This document shows positions 48,337 through 58,206 of a stretch of 64,000 nucleotides of DNA, in pieces. The stretch covers positions 186,001-250,000 of the forward strand of contig NZ_NRDF01000001.1 of NCBI RefSeq assembly GCF_003130205.1, written 5' to 3'. Under the pieces are notes generated by a model. That model was not told the DNA's origin. It saw only the letters and a program-made list of their open reading frames with translations, and made no database searches. This DNA comes from Aggregatibacter actinomycetemcomitans (lineage in GTDB: Bacteria > Pseudomonadota > Gammaproteobacteria > Enterobacterales > Pasteurellaceae). The translations under genes were made by a program, and so were the position numbers. The stretch's first letter is position 1, and each line of letters starts with the position of its first letter.

Positions 48337-50268
48337 ATGCCGATTATTACTTTACCTGACGGCTCACAACGTCAATTTGATAAACCTGTTACCGTATTGG
48401 AAGTTGCTCAAGATATTGGCGCGGGACTTGCAAAAGCGACCATCGCCGGTCGCGTCAACGGCGAACGCAAAGATGCCTGCGACCTGATTACCGAAGACAG
48501 CCGTGTTGCAATTATTACCGCCAAAGATGAAGACGGTTTGGAAATTATCCGTCACTCCACCGCACACTTGCTCGGTCATGCCATTAAACAATTATTCCCA
48601 AACGTCAAAATGGCGATAGGACCGACCATTGACAACGGTTTCTATTATGACGTGGATTTAGACCGCTCTTTAACCCAAGAAGATTTGGATGCCCTTGAAA
48701 AACGGATGTTGGAATTGGCGAAAACCAATTATGACGTCATCAAAACGCCGGTGAGTTGGCAAGAAGCAAGAGATACCTTTGAGAAACGCGGTGAGCCTTA
48801 CAAAATGGCGATCTTAGATGAAAACATTGAACGCACCGCAACGCCGGCACTTTATCATCACCAAGAATATATCGATATGTGTCGCGGCCCTCATGTGCCG
48901 AATATGCGTTTCTGTCATCATTTCAAATTACAGAAAATTGCCGGCGCGTACTGGCGCGGTGACAGCAAAAACAAAATGCTGCAACGGATTTACGGCACTG
49001 CATGGGCGGATAAAAAACAACTTGAAGCCTATTTGCAACGCTTAGAAGAAGCGGCAAAACGGGATCATCGTAAAATCGGTAAGGCATTAGATTTATATCA
49101 CATGCAGGAAGAAGCGCCGGGCATGGTGTTCTGGCACAATGACGGCTGGACAATTTTCCGTGAACTGGAAACTTTCGTGCGCACCAAATTGAAACAATAC
49201 GATTATCAGGAAGTGAAAGGTCCGTTCATGATGGATCGCGTATTGTGGGAGAAAACCGGTCACTGGCAAAACTACGGTGATTTGATGTTCACCACTTCCT
49301 CTGAAAACCGCGAATATGCCATCAAACCGATGAACTGCCCGGGACACGTTCAGATCTTCAATCAAGGTTTAAAATCTTATCGTGATTTACCGCTACGTAT
49401 GGCGGAATTCGGTTCTTGCCACCGTAATGAACCGTCCGGTTCTTTGCACGGTTTAATGCGCGTACGTGGCTTTACCCAAGACGACGCACATATTTTCTGT
49501 ATGCCGGATCAAGTGGAAAGCGAAGTAACTTCCTGCATCAAAATGGTGTACAACATTTACAACACTTTCGGCTTCGAAAATATCAAAGTGAAACTTTCCA
49601 CCCGCCCGGAAAAACGCATCGGCTCCGATGAAATGTGGGATAAAGCGGAAGCGGACTTAGCGAAAGCGTTGGAACATAACGGCTTGTCTTATGAAATTCA
49701 GGAAGGCGAAGGCGCATTCTACGGTCCGAAACTGGAATTTGCCTTAACCGACAGCTTAGATCGCGAATGGCAGTGCGGCACGATTCAGTTAGACTTCTTC
49801 CTGCCGGAACGTTTAAATGCGTCCTATGTAGGTGAAGATAACGAACGTAAAATCCCGGTTATGATTCACCGCGCGATTTTGGGCTCTATTGAACGTTTCA
49901 TCGGTATCATCACCGAAGAATACGCCGGTTTCTTCCCGGTATGGTTGGCACCGACCCAAGCCGTCGTGATGAACATTACCGACTCTCAATCGGAATATGT
50001 GCAACAAGTCGCGAAACAACTTTCCGATGCCGGTTTACGCGTAAAAACCGACTTGCGTAACGAAAAAGTCGGCTTCAAAATCCGCGAACACACCTTGCGT
50101 CGCGTACCTTATATGCTGGTTTGTGGCGACAAAGAAATTGAAGCCGGCAAAGTGGCAGTACGCACCCGTAAAGGTCAAGATCTCGGCACCTTCACCGTGG
50201 AAGAATTTTTAGACATTCTGAAAAAACAAGTGAGAAACCGCGAGTTGAAATTATTGGGTGAAGTGTAG
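48337..50268 (+). CDS. thrS: Threonyl-tRNA synthetase
   Basis: A 643-residue class II synthetase (E. coli 642). Domains: TGS (about 1-61, [20 protein letters not shown]), editing domain (about 62-225, with [15 protein letters not shown] and CRGPHVPN), catalytic core (about 240-535, with zinc-ligand Cys in [11 protein letters not shown] and motif 2 around [20 protein letters not shown]) and C-terminal anticodon-binding domain. Separated from infC by the fpr gene, whereas E. coli has thrS directly before infC. Confidence 0.98.
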   Translation: MPIITLPDGSQRQFDKPVTVLEVAQDIGAGLAKATIAGRVNGERKDACDLITEDSRVAIITAKDEDGLEIIRHSTAHLLGHAIKQLFPNVKMAIGPTIDNGFYYDVDLDRSLTQEDLDALEKRMLELAKTNYDVIKTPVSWQEARDTFEKRGEPYKMAILDENIERTATPALYHHQEYIDMCRGPHVPNMRFCHHFKLQKIAGAYWRGDSKNKMLQRIYGTAWADKKQLEAYLQRLEEAAKRDHRKIGKALDLYHMQEEAPGMVFWHNDGWTIFRELETFVRTKLKQYDYQEVKGPFMMDRVLWEKTGHWQNYGDLMFTTSSENREYAIKPMNCPGHVQIFNQGLKSYRDLPLRMAEFGSCHRNEPSGSLHGLMRVRGFTQDDAHIFCMPDQVESEVTSCIKMVYNIYNTFGFENIKVKLSTRPEKRIGSDEMWDKAEADLAKALEHNGLSYEIQEGEGAFYGPKLEFALTDSLDREWQCGTIQLDFFLPERLNASYVGEDNERKIPVMIHRAILGSIERFIGIITEEYAGFFPVWLAPTQAVVMNITDSQSEYVQQVAKQLSDAGLRVKTDLRNEKVGFKIREHTLRRVPYMLVCGDKEIEAGKVAVRTRKGQDLGTFTVEEFLDILKKQVRNRELKLLGEV

Positions 50269-50290
50269 TTCTAATTCACATATCAAATGC

Positions 50291-50320
50291 AAAAGTGCGG
50301 TCAATTTTGACCGCACTTTT
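50291..50320. terminator. Paired uptake-sequence terminator of thrS
   Basis: AAAAGTGCGGTCA-ATTT-TGACCGCACTTTT: cores at 50293-50301 and 50310-50318, perfect stem of about 13 bp and T6. A further single core (50400-50408) touches the fpr stop. Confidence 0.9.
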
Positions 50321-50407
50321 TTTGTCTAATAGGGTTTAAATTGCTCTTCACCCAATGGGCGATGAGCATCATGTCGTTTTAAAAACACATCAAAAATCGA
50401 CCGCACT

Positions 50408-51187
50408 TTAAAACGCGTTTTCCATCATAATCTCGCCATTTTTATGTACGCGATGAAGGGCGTATCCTTTGGCTTTTAAATGGTCGTAGCTTGCTTTTAC
50501 CATATTCGGATTGCCGCAAATCAGAAAACGCGTATCGGCTTTGTTAAAACGGATATTTAAGGCGTGTTCCAATTCGCCGCTTTCCAGTAATTGGGGGATA
50601 CGTTGATGTAATGTGCCGTTGACTTTTTCTCGGGTAATGACCAGTTGATAAATCAGTTTATCGGTATATTGACCGATAAGGGAATGATCTTTTAAATCAG
50701 CCAAATATTGCTCAAAAACTAAATCGTCGGCATAAGACACGGAATGCACCAGCACGATTTTGTCCGCTTTTTGCCAAAATTCTTCGCTTTGCAGCATGGA
50801 TAAAAAAGGTGCAATGCCAGAACCGGTGGCAAGTAAAATTAATACTTTGCCCTGCGGAATTCGGTTAACGGTAAAAAAGCCGACGGGCTTTTTCTCAAGC
50901 AGTAACGTATCGCCCGCCTGCATTTGTTTAAAGTGAGCGGACATGATGCCATCTTCAATTAAAATGGCGTAAAAATCCAAATATTCCGCCGTTTCGGAGG
51001 AGATCATGGAATAGGCGCGGGAAACGTAATTGTCACCATTCATAAAACCTAATTTGGCAAATTGACCGGCAATAAAATCAAAATCGGCAGGTCGGGTGAT
51101 GCTGAAAGAGAGGAGTTTCGGCGTATGTTTTTTTACCCAACGGACTTTTTGTTCGGTGAAAGCATATTCTTTTACGGATTTGTTCAT
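50408..51187 (-). CDS. fpr: Ferredoxin/flavodoxin-NADP+ reductase
   Basis: A 259-residue FAD protein. FAD-binding motif SRAYSMIS (RxYS type), NADP-binding LATGSGIAPFLSML, and ICGNPNMV near the C-terminus, as in the Fpr family. It passes electrons between NADPH and flavodoxin/ferredoxin. The C-terminus lacks the usual ...W of E. coli Fpr and ends ENAF. AGGAGCTATTT precedes the start. It sits between thrS and infC on the opposite strand. Confidence 0.9.
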   Translation of the reverse strand: MNKSVKEYAFTEQKVRWVKKHTPKLLSFSITRPADFDFIAGQFAKLGFMNGDNYVSRAYSMISSETAEYLDFYAILIEDGIMSAHFKQMQAGDTLLLEKKPVGFFTVNRIPQGKVLILLATGSGIAPFLSMLQSEEFWQKADKIVLVHSVSYADDLVFEQYLADLKDHSLIGQYTDKLIYQLVITREKVNGTLHQRIPQLLESGELEHALNIRFNKADTRFLICGNPNMVKASYDHLKAKGYALHRVHKNGEIMMENAF

Positions 51188-51429
51188 AAATAGCTCCTGA
51201 TTTTCCTAAAATAACAAAAATAAAAAGTAAAAAACGGGTTAAACCGCCAATCGTTAGCGTGGTGATATTTTATACTACTTAGCATTGGATTGCCGATTTT
51301 CTTTCTATAAATATTTTATTGCTATAAAAGGTTTTAAAATCAATTTTTATGCGCGGTTTCGCTATTGCTTAACGGTGCAAAATTCTGTAAAATGCACCCC
51401 GTTTTTTGCTCGTTATCGGAGCGTCAAAA

Positions 51430-51459
51430 ATGAATCTAACTTCTGTTCTTAATAGATAA
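51430..51459 (+). other. Possible 9-codon leader ORF upstream of infC
   Basis: ATG followed by eight sense codons (MNLTSVLNR) and TAA, with GGAG 9 bases before the ATG, about 40 bp upstream of the infC start. It may be chance; there is no terminator between it and infC. Confidence 0.2.
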
Positions 51460-51499
51460 AACAGCAGTTTTGTGACTTAATTAATAGAGGAATGTCATT

Positions 51500-52042
51500 A
51501 TTAAAACCGTAAAAAAAGCACCCGCAGTAAATCGCCCTAATCGTATTAACGACGAAATTAGAGTGAAAGAAGTCCGCTTGATTGACCAGGATGGCGAACA
51601 AGTTGGGATTGTTCCGATTCAACAGGCATTAGAGATGGCGGAAAATGTCGCTTTAGATCTTGTGGAAATCAGTCCGAATGCGGAACCTCCGGTATGTCGC
51701 ATTATGAACTACGGTAAATTCCTTTACGAGAAAAGCAAAACTGCCAAAGAGCAGAAGAAAAAGCAGAAAGTTGTGCAGGTGAAGGAAATTAAATTCCGTC
51801 CCGGCACAGACGAAGGCGACTATCAGGTAAAACTACGCAGCCTGGTTCGCTTTTTGGAAGATGGGGATAAAGCCAAAGTCACCGTTCGTTTCCGCGGACG
51901 TGAAATGGCTCACCAAGATATCGGTTTGGACGTGTTAGAGCGTGTTAAAAATGACTTAGCCGAAATTGCCGTGGTGGAATCTGCACCGGGTAAATTGGAA
52001 GGTCGCCAAGCCATTATGGTGCTTGCCCCGAAAAAGAAATAA
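51500..52042 (+). CDS. infC: Translation initiation factor IF-3, AUU start
   Basis: 180 residues, the E. coli length. The frame has no ATG or GTG until residue 22 (51563), yet coding similarity to H. influenzae IF3 extends upstream ([20 protein letters not shown]). The start must be ATT at 51500, or the adjacent ATT at 51497, with AGAGG at 51486-51490. AUU start codons in infC underlie autoregulation: IF3 discriminates against non-standard starts. Two domains joined by a Lys-rich helix ([16 protein letters not shown]). IF3 prevents premature joining of 50S subunits. Confidence 0.95.
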   Translation: MKTVKKAPAVNRPNRINDEIRVKEVRLIDQDGEQVGIVPIQQALEMAENVALDLVEISPNAEPPVCRIMNYGKFLYEKSKTAKEQKKKQKVVQVKEIKFRPGTDEGDYQVKLRSLVRFLEDGDKAKVTVRFRGREMAHQDIGLDVLERVKNDLAEIAVVESAPGKLEGRQAIMVLAPKKK

Positions 52043-52061
52043 TCAGTGCATTTCAAGTAAC

Positions 52062-52105
52062 AAAAGTGCGGTGAAAATTCCAAGTGTTTTTTCCACCGCA
52101 CTTTT
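52062..52105 (+). terminator. Paired uptake sequences between infC and rpmI
   Basis: Cores at 52064-52072 and 52095-52103 form an inverted pair (AAAAGTGCGGTG / CACCGCACTTTT) after infC. It may terminate or attenuate transcription into rpmI-rplT. Confidence 0.7.
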
Positions 52106-52158
52106 ATTCGCCTGATTATTTGTGATAGAGCCTTTTAGATTTAAAGTGAGTACAAGGC

Positions 52159-52199
52159 AAACCGCTGAAGACAGTGCAACTTGCACGGCGAAGCGGTTT
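52159..52199 (+). promoter_or_regulatory. Nested hairpin leader of rpmI, candidate L20 control site
   Basis: Outer stem AAACCGCT / AGCGGTTT (52159-52166, 52192-52199) encloses GTGCAA-C-TTGCAC. The internal loops read GAAGACA and GGCGA, purine-rich as in the 23S rRNA site bound by L20. In E. coli L20 represses rpmI-rplT through structures in this same interval. Inferred from position and shape. Confidence 0.5.
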
Positions 52200-52265
52200 A
52201 ACGCAGTAATCGCTTTAAAGATAAAGGCGTGATTAGTGTTAAAAATAATGCGGAGTTATTAGACA

Positions 52266-52463
52266 ATGCCTAAAATTAAAACAGTACGCGGTGCTGCTAA
52301 GCGTTTCAAAAAAACTGCTTCCGGTGGTTTCAAGCGTAAACAATCTCACTTACGTCATATTTTGACTAAGAAAACAACAAAACGTAAACGTCATCTACGC
52401 CATAAATCTATGGTTGCTAAGTCCGACTTAGTATTAGTAGTCGCGTGCTTGCCATACGCATAA
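52266..52463 (+). CDS. rpmI: 50S ribosomal protein L35
   Basis: 65 residues, very basic: [20 protein letters not shown], then [20 protein letters not shown], the standard bacterial L35. Usual order infC-rpmI-rplT. The protein sits in the large subunit and is needed for assembly. GGAGTTATTAGACA precedes the ATG. Confidence 0.97.
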   Translation: MPKIKTVRGAAKRFKKTASGGFKRKQSHLRHILTKKTTKRKRHLRHKSMVAKSDLVLVVACLPYA

Positions 52464-52514
52464 GCATAACGTACGTCAGTTCATTTTAGTTAAAAATATT
52501 ACATAGGAGATTAA

Positions 52515-52871
<357 letters not shown>

Positions 52872-52893
52872 TTTTAAAGTTTAGATAAAAAAT

Positions 52894-52919
52894 AAGGACG
52901 CTCTTGAGCGTCCTTTTTT
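52894..52919 (+). terminator. Terminator of infC-rpmI-rplT
   Basis: AAGGACGCTC-TT-GAGCGTCCTT followed by TTTT, 22 bases after the rplT stop. Confidence 0.9.
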
Positions 52920-53290
52920 GTGTCAATAAAAACGTTTGTAAAAACCACCGCACTTTTATCACCTTATTTCTCGCTATTTTCGTTCTGATATACATAAGAA
53001 TATACTGCTTTTTTTGCTGTTATGGCAGGTCCCGTTCTTTAACGAACATGGGTTATTTTCAGGCAGGAAATTGTTGATCTGGCGACTCGCACTCAATTTA
53101 CGGTATATCAGCATTGTTTCAGATAAGAAAACCCAGATGGCCCACTTTGCTTATCTATAATATCGGTAAAAGTATGCAAAAAGAGGTTAAATATTATATT
53201 GTCAGGCATTATCGTTACTAGCTTCATAACGAGAAGTTATTAAGAATATGTTAGAAAATAAAGCGAGTTGTTAAAACAAAATCTTAAGAA
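52920..53290. other. Intergenic region downstream of rplT
   Basis: About 370 bp with one uptake core (52947-52955). Short open segments such as LRYISIVSDKKTQMAHFAYL on the plus strand (about 53095-53155) hint at a decayed gene but have no start and stops on both sides; the family is not recognised. Confidence 0.3.
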
Positions 53291-53322
53291 AGAAAAAACC
53301 GCTACCCAATTCTGGATAGCGG
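53291..53322 (-). terminator. Strand-specific terminator with no annotated gene behind it
   Basis: On the minus strand CCGCTATCC-AGAATT-GGGTAGCGG (9-bp stem with one G-U pair) is followed by TTTTTTC. On the plus strand the same position would be a C-A mismatch. The nearest minus-strand gene upstream in that direction is more than 6 kb away (dxs), so a local minus-strand transcript between here and about 53.7 kb is implied. Confidence 0.55.
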
Positions 53323-53729
53323 GGAGGTCTTAAATATAAGAAAACTTTAAAGACAACTGCATTTGCAGTGCACTAGCAATTATTAAGACTAGAAACAGAA
53401 AAAATAGTTCGTAAAAATGAAAAAAAAACTTGTAATTTACAAAAACTTACATTCTATTTCTTCGAATATCTGTAACTCATTAATAAATAGTAAGAAAACT
53501 TTTTAAATAAGATTAAATAACTTGTTTTGTAAATTTTTGTATGAGGTTTTTGTTCTTAACCACCTCTCTTCAGCTATTGCCGGTTGTAACCGACAGATTT
53601 CTATGGTGCTTGTCCTAGCCTACCACTTCTACTTTAAAAAATACTGAAATTTTTGACCGCACTTTTTTCTGACCCGAATTCCGGCAAAGCATCGCCCATT
53701 AATTTTAGAAAATACGATTTGTAATGTTT
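53323..53729. other. Intergenic region, possible minus-strand small RNA
   Basis: About 400 bp, AT-rich, with one uptake core (53656-53664), a short palindrome around ACTGCATTTGCAGT near 53356-53369 and CGGTTGTAACCG near 53580-53591. No protein-coding frame with a ribosome site found on either strand. If the terminator at 53291 is used, this holds the RNA it ends. Confidence 0.35.
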
Positions 53730-53745
53730 TGTGATATTGATCACA
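53730..53745 (+). promoter_or_regulatory. CRP site of the gat operon
   Basis: TGTGATATTGATCACA: perfect TGTGA-N6-TCACA consensus, 98 bp before the lacD start. Predicts activation by cAMP-CRP when preferred sugars run out. Confidence 0.8.
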
Positions 53746-53803
53746 ACTTTCATAAGTTTTCATATTCAAAATAATTTTATTATGTATTATGAATTCAAAA
53801 TAC

Positions 53804-53832
53804 ATCGAAAGCTTTAAGTAAATATCGAAAGC
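53804..53832 (+). promoter_or_regulatory. Direct repeats, candidate GatR operator
   Basis: ATCGAAAGC occurs at 53804-53812 and 53824-53832, 20 bp apart (about two helical turns), just before the lacD ribosome site. DeoR-family repressors often bind TTTCG-type repeats, and GatR is encoded at the operon end. Confidence 0.45.
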
Positions 53833-53843
53833 AGGAGAAAAAG

Positions 53844-54797
53844 ATGGCAACGCTTAAACAAAAATGGTTGGAAAAATTGTACGGTAAAGAACGAATTTTT
53901 CGCGCTTTAGCAATTGATCAGCGTGGTGCGCTGAAGCGGATGCTGGGTGAAAAGGTAACGGATGAACAGCTTCAAATTTTTAAAGGGTTAGTGTCCGAGA
54001 ATCTTACGGCACGGGCTTCTGCTATTTTATTGGATCCGGAATTCGGCTGGCAGGCAGCGGGATTAAAAGATCAGCATTGCGGTTTAATTATGGCTTACGA
54101 AAAAACCGGCTATGACAAAACCAAAATCGGACGTTTTCCCGATTTGATTGATGATGTATCGGTTAAGAGGTTGAAAGAGAAAGGGGCCGATGCGGTGAAA
54201 TTGCTGTTGTACTTTGATGTGGATGAAGGTGAAGCGATTAATCAGGTGAAAGCCACTTTTGTAGAACGCGTCGGTTCAGAATGTATCGCAGAGGAAATGC
54301 CGTTCTTTTTGGAGATTTTGACGTATGATTCCAATATTTCGAATAAGAAAGAATTCGCAAAAATGAAACCTAGAAAAGTGATTGAAGCAATGAAAGTCTT
54401 TTCGGATAAACGTTTTGCGGTGGATGTCTTAAAAGTGGAAGTGCCGGTGGATATGAATTATGTGCAAGGATTTACAAATGGTGAGGACTATGTTTATACG
54501 CAAAAAAGCGCACAGGCATTTTTTAAAGAGCAAAGCGATTGCAGTGATATTCCGTTTATCTTCCTAAGCGCAGGCGTCTCGCCGAAATTGTTTCAAGACA
54601 CGCTTGAATTTGCCAAATCGGCGGGTTCTACCTTTAATGGCGTATTGTGCGGGCGCGCCACTTGGGCGGGCAGCGCTGAAGTATTTAAAACCCAAGGTGC
54701 GGCACAGGCGGAACAATGGCTGCGCACGCAAGGTTTGCAAAATATCAATGAACTCAACGATGTGTTGATGAAATCCGCCACACCGGTCAACGTATAA
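53844..54797 (+). CDS. lacD: Tagatose-1,6-bisphosphate aldolase, class I (LacD type)
   Basis: A 317-residue Schiff-base aldolase splitting tagatose-1,6-bisphosphate to dihydroxyacetone phosphate and glyceraldehyde-3-phosphate. Similar in length and order to Gram-positive LacD (about 325): [55 protein letters not shown] with the likely Schiff-base Lys, and [15 protein letters not shown]. coli uses the zinc enzyme GatY at this place. First gene of the operon; GCAGGAGAAAAAG precedes the ATG, and gatZ follows after 13 bp. Confidence 0.9.
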   Translation: MATLKQKWLEKLYGKERIFRALAIDQRGALKRMLGEKVTDEQLQIFKGLVSENLTARASAILLDPEFGWQAAGLKDQHCGLIMAYEKTGYDKTKIGRFPDLIDDVSVKRLKEKGADAVKLLLYFDVDEGEAINQVKATFVERVGSECIAEEMPFFLEILTYDSNISNKKEFAKMKPRKVIEAMKVFSDKRFAVDVLKVEVPVDMNYVQGFTNGEDYVYTQKSAQAFFKEQSDCSDIPFIFLSAGVSPKLFQDTLEFAKSAGSTFNGVLCGRATWAGSAEVFKTQGAAQAEQWLRTQGLQNINELNDVLMKSATPVNV

Positions 54798-54810
54798 AAG
54801 GAGGGAAATA

Positions 54811-56103
54811 ATGAAAGAATTAGTGAAAAAACACAAAGCGGGACAACAGATCGGCATTTGTTCCGTCTGCTCGGCACATCCGCTGGTGCTTGAAGCAGCG
54901 TTGCGGTTTGATTTGGAGACGGATAAGGATGTATTAATTGAAGCGACCTCTAATCAAGTGAATCAATTCGGCGGTTATACCGGTATGAAACCGGCAGATT
55001 TTAAATCCTTTGTTTATCAGATTGCGGAAAAAGTAAATTTTCCGAAAGAGCGCATTATCTTAGGTGGCGATCATCTGGGACCGAATTGTTGGCAAAATGA
55101 ATCGGCTGAAACGGCAATGGAAAAAGCCAAAGCGTTGGTGATGGATTATGCGAAAGCGGGTTTTACTAAAATTCATTTGGATGCCTCAATGTCTTGTGTT
55201 GACGATCCTGTACCCCTTCCGCCGACTGTAGTCGCCGAACGCGCGGCAGAGCTATGCGCCGCCATTGAAAGCGTGTTAAGCGAAGAGCAAAAAGCCAAAA
55301 TCAGCTATATCATCGGTACCGAAGTGCCTGTGCCGGGTGGTGAGGTGCATGCTATTCAACGTGTTGACGTTACTACGGTGGCAAGCACCAATGAAACCAT
55401 CGAGACCCATCGCAAGGCATTTGCAACACTCAATCTGGACGATGCCTTCCGACGTGTGGCAGGGTTGGTCGTGCAACCGGGTGTAGAATTTGATCATTCC
55501 AATGTCATTTTATACAAACCGGAATTGGCACAAGAACTGTCGAAATTCATTGAAACCACACCTTATGTTTTTGAAGCCCATTCTACCGATTATCAAACAA
55601 AATATGCTTATCGCAATTTAGTGAAAGATCACTTCGCCATTTTAAAAGTCGGACCGGCATTAATCTTTGCGTTACGGGAAGCATTATTCGCCTTGGCAAA
55701 AATTGAAGACGAATTGATCCCGCCGGAACGTAAAAGTTACTTATTAGACGTAATCGATCAGGTCATGCAGGATGAACCGAAATATTGGAGTAAATATTAC
55801 TCGTCGCAACATTCCAAGGCCATGATTGATCTGCATTTCAGTCTGTCGGATCGTATTCGTTACTACTGGCCGAATGCGCGAATCAATGGTGCGGTGGAGA
55901 AATTAATTGAAAATCTGTCCGTAGAAAATATTCCGTTAGGCTTACTCAGCCAGTATTTGCCGGAGCAATATCGCAAAGTGTTATTGAAAGAAATACCGGC
56001 AAAACCGACCGCACTTATTCTGGATAAGATTCAGCAGGTGCTGAGCGATTATGCATTCGGTTGTAACGAGGAGAACGCTGATGAAAACCGACATTTTAAT
56101 TAA
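54811..56103 (+). CDS. gatZ: Tagatose-bisphosphate aldolase accessory subunit GatZ
   Basis: A 430-residue GatZ/KbaZ protein: [67 protein letters not shown] and [10 protein letters not shown]. In E. coli GatZ has no catalytic activity alone and keeps the class II aldolase GatY active and stable. No gatY or kbaY lies in this operon, so its partner is unclear; it may act with a distant class II aldolase or have its own role. AAAGGAGGGAAATA gives a strong start. Contains an uptake core (56008-56016). Confidence 0.92.
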   Translation: MKELVKKHKAGQQIGICSVCSAHPLVLEAALRFDLETDKDVLIEATSNQVNQFGGYTGMKPADFKSFVYQIAEKVNFPKERIILGGDHLGPNCWQNESAETAMEKAKALVMDYAKAGFTKIHLDASMSCVDDPVPLPPTVVAERAAELCAAIESVLSEEQKAKISYIIGTEVPVPGGEVHAIQRVDVTTVASTNETIETHRKAFATLNLDDAFRRVAGLVVQPGVEFDHSNVILYKPELAQELSKFIETTPYVFEAHSTDYQTKYAYRNLVKDHFAILKVGPALIFALREALFALAKIEDELIPPERKSYLLDVIDQVMQDEPKYWSKYYSSQHSKAMIDLHFSLSDRIRYYWPNARINGAVEKLIENLSVENIPLGLLSQYLPEQYRKVLLKEIPAKPTALILDKIQQVLSDYAFGCNEENADENRHFN

Positions 56104-56530
56104 AACCGATGTAGATTTTGCCGATTACGGGGCGGTTTTTCACCATTTGGCGGACAGATTTATCGCCGAAGGATTCGTCAAAGCATCGTACCGCGAGGCG
56201 ATTTTTGCACGGGAAAAAGATTTTCCCACCGGCATTGCCTTGGAATATCAGGCCGTCGCCATTCCCCATAGCGACGCCGAACACGCGTTGAAACCGGCGA
56301 TTTATTTTATTCGCCCGAACAAACCGGTGAAGTTTAACCGTCCTGATGAAGATGGTCAGGTGGATGCCGAATTGATCATCGCGCTAGTGGTAACCGATCC
56401 GCAGGATCAACTGGTGGTGTTGCGTAAATTATTCGGAAAATTGCAGGACAATGCCTTTGTGGAGCAGCTTCTTACGGCTGAGGAAAATGCGTTGCCCGAC
56501 CTACTTGAACAACATTTAAGTTTTAACTGA
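56081..56530 (+). CDS. gatA: Galactitol PTS component EIIA
   Basis: A 149-residue cytoplasmic EIIA domain. The phosphorylated His is H63 in AIPHSDAEH. It takes phosphate from HPr and gives it to GatB. The ATG at 56081 follows GAGGAGAACGCTG and overlaps the end of gatZ by 23 bp, implying coupled translation. The open frame starts ten codons earlier without a site. Confidence 0.93.
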   Translation: MKTDILIKTDVDFADYGAVFHHLADRFIAEGFVKASYREAIFAREKDFPTGIALEYQAVAIPHSDAEHALKPAIYFIRPNKPVKFNRPDEDGQVDAELIIALVVTDPQDQLVVLRKLFGKLQDNAFVEQLLTAEENALPDLLEQHLSFN

Positions 56531-56548
56531 CAGCAAGGAGTAAAGCGT

Positions 56549-56833
56549 ATGAAAAAGAAAGTAATTGTAGCCTGTGGCGGCGCGGTAGCCACTTCAACCT
56601 TAGCGGCGGAAGAAATCAAAGAATTATGTGGAGCAAACCATATTCCGCTGGAACTGGTGCAATGCCGAATCAATGAAATTGACAGTTATATTCAAGATGT
56701 GGATTTGATTTGCACCACCTCGAAAATCACTCAAACCTACGGCGATATTCCGATTGTACACGGCATGCCTTTTGTTTCCGGTGTCGGAATTGATCAGCTT
56801 AAAGAGAAAATCTTAACGATTTTAAGAGGATAA
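56549..56833 (+). CDS. gatB: Galactitol PTS component EIIB
   Basis: A 94-residue EIIB with the phosphorylated Cys C9 in [20 protein letters not shown]. Same length as E. coli GatB (94). It phosphorylates galactitol during transport by GatC. AAGGAGTAAAGCGT precedes the ATG. Confidence 0.94.
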   Translation: MKKKVIVACGGAVATSTLAAEEIKELCGANHIPLELVQCRINEIDSYIQDVDLICTTSKITQTYGDIPIVHGMPFVSGVGIDQLKEKILTILRG

Positions 56834-56838
56834 TCATT

Positions 56839-58184
56839 ATGTTTACGCAAATCATGCAGTACATTTTGGATCTCGGACCGTCGGTCATGCTGCCGATTGT
56901 GATTATTATTCTTTCGTTGTTAGTCGGCATGAAGGCCGGCGATTCCTTTAAAGCCGGATTACAAATCGGTATCGGCTTTGTGGGGATCGGGCTGGTTATC
57001 GGCTTAATGTTGGATTCTATCGGACCGGCGGCAAAAGCGATGGCACAGGCGTTTGATATTAATTTGAACGTAGTGGATATCGGCTGGCCGGGCGCCGCAC
57101 CGATTACTTGGGCATCGCAAATCGCGTTAATCGCCATTCCTATCGCAATTGCGGTGAATATCGTTATGTTGCTGTTGAAACTGACCCGCGTGGTGAACGT
57201 GGATATTTGGAATATCTGGCATATGACTTTCACCGGCGCCATCGTGCATATCGCTACCGGTTATTATTGGCTGGGCATTCTCGGGGTTGTGATTCATGCT
57301 GCGTTTGTTTACAAACTGGGCGACTGGTTCAGCCGCGATACGAAGAATTTCTTTGAACTGGACGGCATCGCCATTCCGCACGGCACATCGGCATATTTGG
57401 GACCGATTGCAGTATTGACCGACATTATTATCGAAAAAATTCCGGGATTGAATAAAGTGCATTTTTCCGCCGACGATTTGCAAAAACGCTTCGGACCGTT
57501 CGGCGAGCCGGTCACCGTCGGTTTTGTAATGGGGATTATTATCGGTATTTTGGCGGGCTATCCGTTAAAAGACATTTTGCAGTTAGCGGTAAAAACGGCT
57601 GCTGTGATGTTATTAATGCCACGTGTGATCAAACCGATTATGGACGGTTTAACACCCATTGCCAAACAAGCGCGTAAAAAATTACAGGCGCGTTTCGGTG
57701 GTGAAGAATTTCTTATCGGCTTGGATCCGGCGCTCTTGCTTGGACATACCTCAGTGGTGTCCGCCAGTTTGATTTTTATTCCGCTGACTATTTTGATTGC
57801 CGTTATCTTACTGGGAAATCAGGTGCTGCCTTTCGGCGATTTAGCGCCATGGCGGTAGCGGTGCATCAGGGCAATTTATTCAGAACGCTGATTTCGGGTG
57901 TGATCATCATGTCCATCACTCTTTGGATTGCGACCCAAACCATTGCATTGAATACCCAATTAGCCGCTAATGCCGGCACATTGAAGGCGGGCGAACAGGT
58001 GGCGTCGATGGATCAGGGCGGTTCGCCGATCACCTATTTACTGGTACAACTCTGTACCGTTGAAAATCTTATCGGATTGCTGGTTATCGGCTGTATCTAT
58101 GCGCTGGGTGTGTTTTTAACTTGGCGCCGCGCAAAAGGTTTTGAAAAGGCGGATCGGGTGGCTGAAAGTGCGGTCAAAAATTAA
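56839..58184 (+). pseudogene. gatC: Galactitol PTS permease EIIC, broken by a 19-base deletion
   Basis: The first part (56839-57858, 339 codons) begins MFTQIMQYILDLGPSVMLPI and matches GatC up to QVLPFGDLA, then reads PWR and stops. The second part resumes in another frame from ATG 57849 (MAVAVHQGNLFRTLISGVII) and runs to 58184, with an uptake core in its last codons. E. coli GatC, from memory, reads GDLATIGFFVAMAVAVH; TIGFFV plus one base is missing at about 57844-57848, i.e. 19 nt. The start ATGGCGGTAG overlaps the upstream stop TAG, so restarted translation of a separate C-terminal half is conceivable, but six residues of a membrane helix are gone. Probably inactive, or a sequencing error. 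Confidence 0.8.
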
Positions 58185-58206
58185 AGCGTTTTTGAGGAGT
58201 TAAAAA

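Noticed and set aside
52920-53290. Coding gene downstream of rplT
   Set aside because: Short protein-like segments exist but none has a start, a ribosome site or a recognisable family.
53629-53850. 73-codon minus-strand open frame before the gat operon
   Set aside because: It covers the CRP site and gat promoter region, contains an uptake core in a non-coding context and has low-complexity AT-rich composition.
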